NCBI GenBank assembly: GCA_021734025.1
Contig: JAIPJS010000020.1
Location: forward strand, 1-64,000
Length of the DNA stretch: 64,000 nt
Direction of reading: 5' to 3'
Origin: Candidatus Neomarinimicrobiota bacterium
Lineage (GTDB): Bacteria; Fidelibacterota; JAANXI01
Positions 26,083 to 33,520 of the stretch are shown one piece after another (position 1 is the first letter of the stretch; every line of letters starts with the position of its first letter). Under the pieces are notes generated by a model. That model made no database searches. It worked only from the letters and a program-made list of their open reading frames with translations, and was not told the origin of the DNA. The position numbers and the translations under genes were made by a program.

Positions 26083-26233
26083 TGTTACCATTTTTCTGTT
26101 GCCCCGATGGACTCCCTGGCTGTATTCAGGCTACTGAGCTATGTGCTGCATTTAAGAGATCTTTCTTTCGAAATCCTGAAGCTTTTCATCTGACTTTCCT
26201 TCGGTACTTGACATCGGTTTTTATTTTCTGAAG

Positions 26234-26342
26234 AGTCGAGGAATTTCATAAAAACTAAGCATGGAGAAATCTTGCCGAGATCCTTCCCCGGAAGGGATTC
26301 CTGTGGGACGACTCTCCCGCCAGGGCGGGATCGCTCAGGAGG
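26234..26342. repeat. R1 fragment with P22 and P16 palindromes
   Basis: GAGGAATTTCATAAA...CCGAGATCCTTCC, then P22 (26285-26308, TCCC-CGGAA-GGGATTCC-TGT-GGGA), CGACTC, a 16-bp palindrome TCCCGCCAGGGCGGGA (26315-26330) and TCGCTCAGG. Confidence 0.7.
26285..26308. repeat. P22 palindrome, copy 4
   Basis: TCCC-CGGAA-GGGATTCC-TGT-GGGA; the core has one mismatch (GGGATTCC). Confidence 0.6.
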
Positions 26343-26400
26343 ATTTTCAATGTAAACTCATCCAGTAACAATTGTTACCAAAAGGACATTCCCTCGCATC

Positions 26401-26752
26401 GCACTTTTGTTTTGATACAAAAGTGCGCAAAAAATCAAGGCTGCCAAGATAATTTTGGTATCGGCCGCAATGGTCTCCGGGGCCAAAACCAGAAACTCGC
26501 TCCGCTCAAACAGGCTGGTTTTGGCTACCTTCAATCATTGGCCGATAGAGCAAAATTATCTTGGAGGCCATTAGTAAAGGCTTCTTGGTCGTTTTTATTC
26601 GGAAACTCAGCTGTCTGAGCACCCGGATTGAAACTATCGGAGCGGAATTTTCACTGTAAAATATTGAATGAAAGACCATCTGTCGGCATAGAAGTGCGAG
26701 TTCTGAGTTTCCTTGATTTTTTCTGCCCGTTTTGTATCAAGACAAAACGGGT
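26401..26752. repeat. R2 composite inverted-repeat element, complete copy a
   Basis: In order: terminal hairpin GCACTTTTG/CAAAAGTGC (26401-26426); AAAAAATCAAGGC; outer arm CCAAGATAATTTTG (26444-26457) pairing with CAAAATTATCTTGG (26551-26564); TATCGGCC/GGCCGATA (26459-26466 with 26540-26547); inner stem CCAAAACCAG/CTGGTTTTGG (26483-26492 with 26515-26524) around AAACTCGCTCCGCTCAAACAG; module C GGAAACTCAG/CTGAGTTTCC (26601-26610 with 26703-26712); and CCTTGATTTTTTCTG with a second terminal hairpin. The ends are inverted (ATCAAGG...CCTTGAT). Confidence 0.9.
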
Positions 26753-26871
26753 ATACCACTATCTGATTCTAACTTGAAATAAGGTTGCGGGGTAATAATT
26801 GAAAAGTCTTGGAATCTCTGTGGCAAATTACTCCAAGGCGATACCTACCCTGATTTAACGGTTTTCAGGTA

Positions 26872-26891
26872 AGACGTTGCATGCAACGTCT
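26872..26891. repeat. 20-bp perfect palindrome
   Basis: AGACGTTGCATGCAACGTCT, followed by CTACGAAAGG. Part of the same word (ACGTCTCTACGAAAGG) recurs at 49154-49169, so it is a dispersed repeat rather than a single operator. Confidence 0.65.
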
Positions 26892-27019
26892 CTACGAAAG
26901 GCTTCTCGCTTATGTGCAGACAATACTGTCTCAATTATCCATACTCATAGCCTAGAAATTCGATTTATATGAAGCATCTGTGACAAGCGTTATATACTAT
27001 TCGCACTTTTTTCTTGATA

Positions 27020-27041
27020 CCCCAACGGGATCCCTAAGGGA
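27020..27041. repeat. P22 palindrome inserted in an R2 hairpin loop
   Basis: CCCC-AAC-GGGATCCC-TAA-GGGA. Removing these 22 bp restores GCACTTTTTTCTTGATA joined to AAAAAGTGC, the same loop as in uninterrupted copies at 49220 and 60399. Confidence 0.8.
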
Positions 27042-27245
27042 AAAAAGTGCGGAAAAAATCAAGGCTCCGCTATTCATTTTGACCGCATTTCCGACTTGCT
27101 CTGTGGCAGAACCAGAACTCAGTCGCTTCGCTCCCTCAGACAGCTGGTTCTGCCGATTCGCCGCTCGTCGATGCGGTGCCCAAAATGAACAGCGAGGCCA
27201 GGAAGGAAACTTTGTGGGTGTTTGAACGGAAACTCAGCTGTCTGA

Positions 27246-27261
27246 TCCCGACGGGTCGGGA
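27246..27261. repeat. P16 palindrome in module C of R2 copy b
   Basis: TCCCGACGGGTCGGGA replaces the middle of module C. Confidence 0.6.
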
Positions 27262-27297
27262 GAGTTCTGAGTTCCCTTGAATTTTTCTACCCTTTTT

Positions 27298-27321
27298 TCC
27301 CCGGAAGGGATCCCCAGGGGA
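27298..27321. repeat. P22 palindrome, copy 6
   Basis: TCCC-CGGAA-GGGATCCC-CAG-GGGA between the arms of the right R2 hairpin. Confidence 0.65.
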
Positions 27322-27396
27322 TATCAAGAAAAACGGGTAATTAACGATGTTATCATTTTTCTTGTCGGCCGATGGGGGGGTAAAATATATTTAGGG

Positions 27397-27660
27397 CTCC
27401 TGATCCCCGGGCTAAAGCCCGGGGCTATTCACTTTCCACTCCTTCGGGGCTTGGAAGACATTCTTTTGTGAAAACTAAGACAGATGGTTCTGAGTTTCCT
27501 TGATTTTTTCTACCCGTTTTTTGATGTCCAGGTATTCCATACAAGTCTCAAGAAAAAACGGGTAATTCTTCAATTAGTTTCCGCCTCGCAATGAGATTGC
27601 GAGGCTTTCAAAATAGCCTTGAAATTTTATTTCAAGGCGGACAAAAGGCATACAAATTGT
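27397..27660. repeat. Run of small hairpins at the end of the repeat island
   Basis: CCCCGGGCTAAAGCCCGGGG (about 27405-27424); an R2-type terminal hairpin CCCGTTTTTTGAT...ATCAAG-like split by a 20-odd-bp unrelated insert (about 27513-27562); GCCTCGCAA/TTGCGAGGC (27592-27614); GCCTTGAAA/TTTCAAGGC (27624-27646). No gene is visible. Confidence 0.6.
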
Positions 27661-27693
27661 AAAGAGAGAGAACGGGAATAAGGTGTAAAAAAA

Positions 27694-27724
27694 ACCCTTT
27701 CAGGGTTTTAACCCCTGAAAGGGT
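27694..27724 (-). terminator. Intrinsic terminator of the isochorismatase-family gene
   Basis: ACCCTTTCAGGG and CCCTGAAAGGGT form a 12-bp stem. On the minus strand it is followed by eight T, 30 bp past the stop codon. The stem belongs to the CCCTTTCAGGG repeat family also seen at 42967-43000. Confidence 0.8.
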
Positions 27725-27753
27725 CTACAATTTGCTAATTACCGAGTAATTTT

Positions 27754-28458
27754 TTACGCTGCCTTCACCGTGTGTGGATCTTTAAACTTCACGTCTTTGG
27801 ATTTTACGAATTTTACACCCTTGGCTTTCATCGTCTCAAGCGCGTTGGAGACGCTGTCCTCCGGCGATCCGACGGGGAGTGTGAGATCCGAGAGGTAGAA
27901 GACCTCATATCCCTTATCAGCGCCATCTTTTGCGGTGAAAAAGGCGCAATAGTCCATGGCCAGTCCACAGATGAATATCCGTTTGATCTTCCGGTTGCTG
28001 AGGTAGCCGTCCAGTCCGGTTTCGGTTTCGTGGTCATTTTCCACGAATCCGGAGTAACTGTCCCTGTTTTTGTTATATCCTTTCCGGACGATTGCATCCG
28101 GCAGTGTTGTGTTTACATTCGGATGGAAGTCCGCGCCTTCGGAGCCCTGCACGCAGTGATCCGGCCAGAGCACCGGGCCGATGCCCGGTTCCTCATATGG
28201 ATCGAACGGCTCCTTACCCTCATGAGCGCTGGCGAAGGAGCGATGATTTTCGGTGTGCCAGTCCTGGGTGAAAACAATGGGGAGGTTTTTGCTGTTAAAT
28301 TTTTCCATGAGTTTGTTAACCCCAGGGATTATCGAATCGCCATCCTCGACGGCGAGTGCTCCACCGGGCATAAAGTCGTTCTGCATATCCACCACGATGA
28401 GCGCATCGCCGTTTTTAACCTGTACCTCATCCAGATGCTGGACATCTTTAAGTTTCAT
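27754..28458 (-). CDS. Isochorismatase-family hydrolase, nicotinamidase-like
   Basis: 234 residues from ATG 28458, chosen for GGAGAGG at good spacing; a GTG three codons upstream is in frame. DALIVVDMQNDFMPGGALAV (catalytic Asp), TQDWHTENHRSF (metal site His), IVRKGYNKNRDSYSGF (catalytic Lys) and ICGLAMDYCAFFTAKDG (nucleophile Cys) give the complete nicotinamidase triad and metal site. It probably hydrolyses nicotinamide to nicotinate in NAD salvage. Divergence from PncA is moderate, so another amide is possible. It is transcribed towards the repeat island, alone. Confidence 0.88.
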   Translation of the reverse strand: MKLKDVQHLDEVQVKNGDALIVVDMQNDFMPGGALAVEDGDSIIPGVNKLMEKFNSKNLPIVFTQDWHTENHRSFASAHEGKEPFDPYEEPGIGPVLWPDHCVQGSEGADFHPNVNTTLPDAIVRKGYNKNRDSYSGFVENDHETETGLDGYLSNRKIKRIFICGLAMDYCAFFTAKDGADKGYEVFYLSDLTLPVGSPEDSVSNALETMKAKGVKFVKSKDVKFKDPHTVKAA

Positions 28459-28564
28459 AGAAATCACCTCTCCGATGATCTATGGTTTATGTCCTTTTCT
28501 TATTCCATTTCAATACAAGCGTAAAAGTTGGTGGAGTGAAGATCAATGGGAAACCAGTTTAAAA

Positions 28565-28712
28565 GTGTGCTATAGTGTTATTGTGTTACAGTGTTATGGT
28601 TAAAACCGTCGCGTGTCCTCCGTCCTGAGTTATAGGGAGTTTGTGAGATTTTCGTAGTTGGTTGTTGTCTTTCAGGTCTCCCGGCTCTGGTCTTCGGTTT
28701 CCGGTCAATTTT
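28565..28712. repeat. Composite low-complexity repeat (reverse orientation)
   Basis: TATAGTGTTATTGTGTTACA and AGTGTTATGG (reverse TAACAC units), then GTAGTTGGTTGTTGTCTTTC, GGTCTCCCGGCTCTGG and TCTTCGGTTTCCGGTC. The module order matches 5757-6120. It leads into the TTATACCC tandem array. Nothing gene-like is seen in 28459-29005. Confidence 0.7.
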
Positions 28713-28800
28713 CCCTTATACCCTTATACCCTTATACCCTTATACCCTTATACCCTTATACCCTTATACCCCTATACCCCTATACCCCTATACCTTATAC
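28713..28800. repeat. 8-bp tandem repeat CCCTTATA / CCCCTATA
   Basis: Seven uninterrupted copies of CCCTTATA (28713-28768), three of CCCCTATA (28769-28792) and a partial unit. Single GGGTATAAGGGTATA words of the same unit recur at about 34655, 46640 and 58868. The unit is likely to vary in copy number between strains. Confidence 0.95.
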
Positions 28801-29005
28801 CTAATTCCATTTTTCCGCATTCCGTTTGCACTTCCATCGCCGGCAATCTAAATTCACCAAGTGAGAAGAAATGAAAAGAAATATTAATACTGACGAAGTG
28901 TAAATACATTATTCCGGACTCCGATGACATTTACTATCAATACTCGTGATTTTGCCTGCATTTTTTCCTGATTTAACCGATCATTAAAAAGAGATATACA
29001 CTATT

Positions 29006-30640
29006 ATGACCCGTTCTCAACCGCTCTACGTGATTTTCCAGTGGCATATGCATCAGCCGTTTTATAAAGACCAATCTACGGGTGAATACCTGTTACCGTG
29101 GTCACGTTTACACACCACCAAAGATTATACCGATATGGCCTGGCATCTGGAGCGCCATCCGGAAGTAAAGGGCGTGGTGAATTTTGTCCCATCTCTGCTG
29201 AAACAGATAGAAGAATACAATGATTTCGACACCGTTTCGGAGAAGCACCTGAATCTTACGCAAAAGCCTGCGGATGCTCTGACTGCTGAGGAGCAATTTT
29301 TCCTTCTGCAGGAATTCTTTATGACCAATGAGAAGCGGATCATCAATCGCTCCGAGCGATATACCGAACTTCTGGAAATGCGGGGTGACGATACCACTGC
29401 CGTTACACTGAATACGGTTCGAAATAAATTCAAAGCGCGGGATTTCCGCGACCTGCAGGTCTGGTTCCTGCTGGGATGGACAGGTGAACAGCTGCGATCC
29501 CTCCCGGAAGTGCAATCTTTGGTTGAGAAGGATGAGAATTTCACCGAGGCCGATAAGAAGAAGTTGCTCGAAATTCATGAAACCGCCCTCCGAAACGTCC
29601 TGGAACAGTACGACGCGTTGCAGAAATCCGGACAGATCGAAATCACCGGGACGCCGTATGCACACCCGATTCTGCCCCTGCTCATTGATTCCGACGTGGC
29701 GCGGATTTCCATGCCGGGCGTGCATTTGCCGCAGAAGCGGTTCCGGCATCCGGAGGAAGCGCGCAAACAAATTCACCTGGGGAAACAGGTATTGAAGGAA
29801 ATCGCCGGCTGGGAAATCGCCGGCATGTGGCCGTCCGAAGGCTCGGTGAGTGAAGCCACCGCCGAATTGCTGGCGGAGCAGGGGATCCAATGGATTTCCA
29901 CGGACAGTAATGTTTTGGCACGCTCGCTGTCCCGGAATACTGATCCCGCCCCTCTAAAGAGTGAGGATATGTATCAGCCGTATCGGTTTTCCACGGAACA
30001 GGGAGATATGACCATTTTCTTCCGGGATCAGGGATTGTCGGATTTGATCGGCTTCGATTACGCAGACAAGTCGGCAGATGCAGCCGTGACAGATTTTATG
30101 GGGCACCTGCACAGGATTGACGAATCGCTGCCGGATGATGGATATCCCTATGTGGCGGTAATTACCATGGATGGCGAAAATGCGTGGGAGCATTTTGAGG
30201 AGAACGGAAAACCGTTCTTCGATGCGCTCTACACATCTCTGGCAGAATCGGAGCGGATTCAGACGACCACTTTCCGGGAGCAAATGGAGAGAGCAGAAGT
30301 GCAGCGGGAGCTCCAGTGGCTGCATCCCGGCTCATGGATCGGCGCGGACTATCATATCTGGATCGGCCATCCGGAAAAGAACGCGGCCTGGGATGCCTTG
30401 AACGATGCGCTCAATTTGGTAGAGCAAAAGCGACAGGCTGGCAAAGACATTCCGGAGAAGGTAGAGCAGGCTATTTTACAGGCCGAGGGCAGCGATTGGT
30501 TCTGGTGGTATGGGCACCACAATAATTCCGATCACGATGAGGTGTTCGACCTGCTGTTCTGTAATGCACTCCGGATTGTTTATGAAGAACTGGACGCATC
30601 GCTTCCGCCGTATCTCAAACGGAATATCACAGAACCGTAA
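29006..30640 (+). CDS. GH57 glycoside hydrolase (alpha-amylase/4-alpha-glucanotransferase type)
   Basis: 544 residues. LYVIFQWHMHQPFYKD near the start is GH57 conserved region 1 (HMHQP). GMWPSEGSV (about 274-282) carries the nucleophile Glu, and AVITMDGENAWEHF (about 383-396) the acid/base Asp. A C-terminal GH57 helical domain follows. No signal peptide is seen, so it probably acts on cytoplasmic alpha-glucan. It stands 175 bp before glycogen synthase, a frequent pairing in glycogen metabolism. Branching enzyme, alpha-amylase and glucanotransferase subtypes cannot be told apart here. Confidence 0.92.
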   Translation: MTRSQPLYVIFQWHMHQPFYKDQSTGEYLLPWSRLHTTKDYTDMAWHLERHPEVKGVVNFVPSLLKQIEEYNDFDTVSEKHLNLTQKPADALTAEEQFFLLQEFFMTNEKRIINRSERYTELLEMRGDDTTAVTLNTVRNKFKARDFRDLQVWFLLGWTGEQLRSLPEVQSLVEKDENFTEADKKKLLEIHETALRNVLEQYDALQKSGQIEITGTPYAHPILPLLIDSDVARISMPGVHLPQKRFRHPEEARKQIHLGKQVLKEIAGWEIAGMWPSEGSVSEATAELLAEQGIQWISTDSNVLARSLSRNTDPAPLKSEDMYQPYRFSTEQGDMTIFFRDQGLSDLIGFDYADKSADAAVTDFMGHLHRIDESLPDDGYPYVAVITMDGENAWEHFEENGKPFFDALYTSLAESERIQTTTFREQMERAEVQRELQWLHPGSWIGADYHIWIGHPEKNAAWDALNDALNLVEQKRQAGKDIPEKVEQAILQAEGSDWFWWYGHHNNSDHDEVFDLLFCNALRIVYEELDASLPPYLKRNITEP

Positions 30641-30667
30641 TACTTGATCCCGCCATCCGGAAAACCA

Positions 30668-30683
30668 TCCCGCCACGGCGGGA
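30668..30683. repeat. P16 palindrome
   Basis: TCCCGCCACGGCGGGA between the GH57 gene and glgA, flanked by a wider imperfect inverted repeat (GGAAAACCAT...ATGGTTTTCT). Confidence 0.6.
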
Positions 30684-30815
30684 CAGATGCATGGTTTTCT
30701 GGGCAGGCTTCATTCGGCGGAGAATCCCGCCTAATTATTCATTGGAAATCATCCCACAATTCTCCATTTTAATTTCAATAGTTATGAAAAATTGAAGAGG
30801 AGAAGACAGAGGAAG

Positions 30816-32276
30816 ATGAAGATACTGTTCGCTACTGCAGAAGTGACGCCGTTTTCCAAGGTCGGGGGCTTGGCCGACGTCGCTGGCGCGCTCCCCAAAG
30901 CGCTGGAAAACCTAGATGTTGAAACCAGGATTATCACGCCGGGCTATGCCACGATACCGTTTGAAGACTATGTTATCAAAGATGTGGATAGCTTTGATGT
31001 CCCCGTTGGCAACGAATCGTACAAGGCAGATCTTATCAGTACGGTGCTGCCGGATACGGACCGGGTAGAGGTCATCTTTGTCCGCAACAGAGAATTTTTC
31101 GACCGGGATGGGGTGTATGTCGATTCCAAAACCGGTGAAGGATTTCCGGACGAAGCGGAACGGTTTATCTTCTTCATGCAGGCAATTCTTCAGTGGCTGG
31201 AGCGGTCGGAATGGATGCCAAACATCCTGCACTGCAACGACCACCATACTGCGCTTCTGCCGGCATATCTCAGGGAGACGGAGTTTGATACACCGGAGCT
31301 TGCGGACATTAAAAGCATCTTTACAATTCACAACATGGGCTACCAGGGCATCCACAACAAATCGGTGCTCAATAAAACAGTATTCCCGGAAAAGGCGTAT
31401 TCCGATAACGGGGCATTCGATTGGAATGGCGACGTCAATTTCATGAAAGTCGCGCTCCGATACGCGGACAAGATCAATACGGTGAGTCCAACTTATGCCA
31501 GGGAGATCATGTCATCGGAAGAATACGGCTTCGGTTTGCAGGATGAGATCAAGAAGCGGAAAAAAGACGTGTCCGGCATCCTGAACGGCGTGGATTACAG
31601 CGAGTGGTCGCCGGAGAACGACTCGCTGATTCCGTATAATTATTCCGCCAAAGAAATCAGCGGCAAGAAAAAGAACCGGGATGAGCTCCTGCGCAAGAAC
31701 CGGATAATGGCGGAGCGCACTACGCCGATTATTGGCATGGTTTCCCGGCTTGTGGATCAGAAAGGTCTCGATCTCATCGACGAGGCGCTGCAAGATTTGC
31801 TGGATCTTGATATTCGTCTGATCGTGCTGGGAACCGGCGCCAAGAAGTACCATTATCTCTTTGAGGAAGCCAAAGAAGAATATCCGGACAAGGTAGCGGT
31901 GAATTTTGCGTACAATAATCCCATGGCACACCTCATTGAGGCCGGTTCGGATATGTTCCTGATGCCGTCCAAATACGAGCCGTGCGGACTGAACCAAATG
32001 TACAGCCTGAAATACGGTACCATTCCGATTGTCCACGCCACCGGCGGACTGGCGGACACCATCGATAACTTTGACAGCGAAACCAAGGAAGGGAACGGCT
32101 TTTCTTTTGACGAGTACACGTCGGAAGCCATGATGGAGGCTATTGAGCGGGCTATCCGTACCTTTCGGAACAAGGCGCTCTGGAAATTTCTCCGGGATAA
32201 CGCCATGCGGTGTGATTTTTCGTGGGAAGTGAGTGCCGGGAAGTACATCGATCTCTATGAAAGTGTATTGGAGTAA
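30816..32276 (+). CDS. glgA: Glycogen/starch synthase
   Basis: 486 residues from ATG 30816 (AGAGGAAG upstream); an in-frame TTG at 30792 is not needed. GT5 features are MKILFATAEVTPFSKVGGLA with the KVGGL ADP-glucose motif, LHCNDHHTALLPAYLRE, FTIHNMGYQG, MVSRLVDQKGLDLI and SKYEPCGLNQMYSLKYGTIP with the catalytic Glu (about residue 387). It adds glucose from ADP-glucose to growing alpha-1,4-glucan. It follows the GH57 gene in the same direction. Confidence 0.97.
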   Translation: MKILFATAEVTPFSKVGGLADVAGALPKALENLDVETRIITPGYATIPFEDYVIKDVDSFDVPVGNESYKADLISTVLPDTDRVEVIFVRNREFFDRDGVYVDSKTGEGFPDEAERFIFFMQAILQWLERSEWMPNILHCNDHHTALLPAYLRETEFDTPELADIKSIFTIHNMGYQGIHNKSVLNKTVFPEKAYSDNGAFDWNGDVNFMKVALRYADKINTVSPTYAREIMSSEEYGFGLQDEIKKRKKDVSGILNGVDYSEWSPENDSLIPYNYSAKEISGKKKNRDELLRKNRIMAERTTPIIGMVSRLVDQKGLDLIDEALQDLLDLDIRLIVLGTGAKKYHYLFEEAKEEYPDKVAVNFAYNNPMAHLIEAGSDMFLMPSKYEPCGLNQMYSLKYGTIPIVHATGGLADTIDNFDSETKEGNGFSFDEYTSEAMMEAIERAIRTFRNKALWKFLRDNAMRCDFSWEVSAGKYIDLYESVLE

Positions 32277-32285
32277 AAGGGAAAC

Positions 32286-32330
32286 AGTCATTCCGAGCGA
32301 ACAGAGTGAGTCGAGGAATCTCGTTATATC
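32286..32330. repeat. R1 left-arm fragment
   Basis: CAGTCATTCCGAGCGAACAG, then AGTGAGTCGAGGAATCTCGT, abutting the next R2 element. Confidence 0.65.
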
Positions 32331-32393
32331 ATCCTTTTGTCTTGATACAAAAGGATGCAAAAAATCAAGGCGGTGGGATTAATTTATAGTACT

Positions 32394-32417
32394 TCCCCAC
32401 CAGGGATCCCTACGGGA
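32394..32417. repeat. P22 palindrome, copy 7
   Basis: TCCC-CACCA-GGGATCCC-TAC-GGGA, inside R2 copy c. Confidence 0.6.
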
Positions 32418-32657
32418 CTATCCTTCGCTCCAGGCCAGAACCGAAACTCCCTTCGGTCACACAGTCGGTTCTGGCTGTCTTCCGCTCAGGAGAAGTACCT
32501 ACAAAATTAATCCCAAGGCCAATAGAAACGGTTCTTTGTTTTTTAAACGGAAACTCAGTGTTTGAGCACCCTGATAGAAACCTGTGCGCATAAAATGTGT
32601 GTTGCGATTTTTTATGAAAACCCATTATTAGGTATAAGTGTGCGAGTTTTGAGTTTC

Positions 32658-32679
32658 TCCCATGGGGATCCCGTTGGGG
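32658..32679. repeat. P22 palindrome with recoverable empty site
   Basis: TCCC-ATG-GGGATCCC-GTT-GGGG. Without these 22 bp the flanks read GAGTTTC+CAAACCCTTTTGGG, matching the uninterrupted GAGTTTCCAAGCCCTTTTGG at 33253-33272 except for one base. Confidence 0.85.
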
Positions 32680-32780
32680 CAAACCCTTTTGGGTACTCTT
32701 GGGGCTAACAAAAGTACCTTTTAAAAATGCGGTACAGTTCCTGGAAGGAATCGCCTGAAAAAGTCATAGATAGGGAATCG

Positions 32781-32855
32781 GCGAGATTCTTCCCCGGAGG
32801 GATCCCTATTGGACGACTCTCCCGCCAGGACGGGATCGCTCAAGATGTCTTTGGC
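32781..32855. repeat. R1 right arm with P22 (32791-32813) and P16 (32820-32835)
   Basis: GCGAGATTCT, then TCCC-CGGA-GGGATCCC-TAT-TGGA, CGACTC, TCCCGCCAGGACGGGA and TCGCTCAAGATG. The order is the same as at 26270-26342. Confidence 0.7.
32791..32813. repeat. P22 palindrome, copy 9
   Basis: TCCC-CGGA-GGGATCCC-TAT-TGGA, in an R1 right arm. Confidence 0.6.
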
Positions 32856-32898
32856 TTTGGAGTCATCCAGTAATAATTGTCAATACAGTTTACTCCTT

Positions 32899-33298
32899 CC
32901 ACTTTTGCCTTGATGCGCTTGTGCGGAACACTTGGACGCTAAAAGTGGAGAAAAAATCAAGACAGCCCCATCTCTTTCTGCGATGCCAACGGCTGCCTCG
33001 GGGCAACTCAGAACTCCCTCCGGTCAGACAGCTGAGTTGCCCTGTTCTCGGTGCGCCGGGCATCGAGACGAAAGAGATGGGGAGGTCATCTAAACAAAAA
33101 TCACTTCTGGCGAATTCCAGCATCAAAATCTATTGATGTTGTTTTTGCCGGAAACTCAGTGTCTGAGCACCCTGATAGAAATCTGTGCGCATAAAATGTG
33201 CGTTGCGATCTTTTATGAAAGACCATAATTAGTTATAAGTGTGCGAGTTCTGAGTTTCCAAGCCCTTTTGGGTACTTTTGGGGCTGGACAAAAGTACC
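32899..33298. repeat. R2 composite element, complete copy d
   Basis: Left hairpin CCACTTTT/AAAAGTGG with a long loop; AAAAAATCAAG; outer arms CCCCATCTCTTTC.../GAAAGAGATGGGG; GCGATGCC/GGCATCG; inner stem GGGCAACTCAG/CTGAGTTGCCC around AACTCCCTCCGGTCAGACAG; module C (33150-33258); right hairpin GGTACTTTTG/CAAAAGTACC. Confidence 0.9.
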
Positions 33299-33365
33299 TT
33301 TACAAAATATTTAAAGCGGCGTAGTTCTGGAAGAAATTAACTGAAAAAGTTAAAGATAGGAAGTT

Positions 33366-33405
33366 GACGATATCCATCGGATCGCTCCGCACGCTCAGGA
33401 TGGTT
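33366..33405. repeat. R1 right-arm fragment
   Basis: GACGATATCCATCGGATCGC followed by ACGCTCAGGATGGTTG. The remaining bases to alr (33521) show no clear promoter. Confidence 0.5.
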
Positions 33406-33520
33406 GATTTTTTAAATTATACAATGAGTTCAGGAAAAAGTCCGTGTCACGGACAAATAATTCTGTATCTTTACACGTTGTTGCAAATTATCATCTGAAG
33501 ACAAAATAACGAGCAAAATT

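Larger units (their letters stand above)
27003..27338. repeat. R2 composite element, complete copy b (with inserted palindromes)
   Basis: The left hairpin GCACTTTTTT/AAAAAAGTGC is split by a 22-bp palindrome (27020-27041). Outer arms ATTCATTTTGACCGCAT and ATGCGGTGCCCAAAATGAA; inner stem GGCAGAACCAG/CTGGTTCTGCC. Module C is shortened and carries a 16-bp palindrome (27246-27261). The right hairpin is split by a further 24-bp palindrome (27298-27321). Confidence 0.88.
32331..32719. repeat. R2 composite element, complete copy c
   Basis: Left hairpin ATCCTTTTGT/ACAAAAGGAT; AAAAAATCAAGGC; outer arms GGGATTAATTT.../AAAATTAATCCC; inner stem CCAGAACCG/CGGTTCTGG; module C GGAAACTCAG... ending TTGAGTTTC, split by a P22 palindrome (32658-32679); right hairpin GGTACTCTTG/CAAAAGTACC. 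A second P22 (32394-32417) lies in the outer loop. Confidence 0.88.

Noticed and set aside
26412-27471. Several 60-80-codon open frames in the repeat island
   Set aside because: They arise from inverted repeats of R1 and R2 and have no coding signature.
28713-28800. CRISPR array
   Set aside because: The array is a head-to-tail 8-bp unit without spacers, and no cas genes are present.
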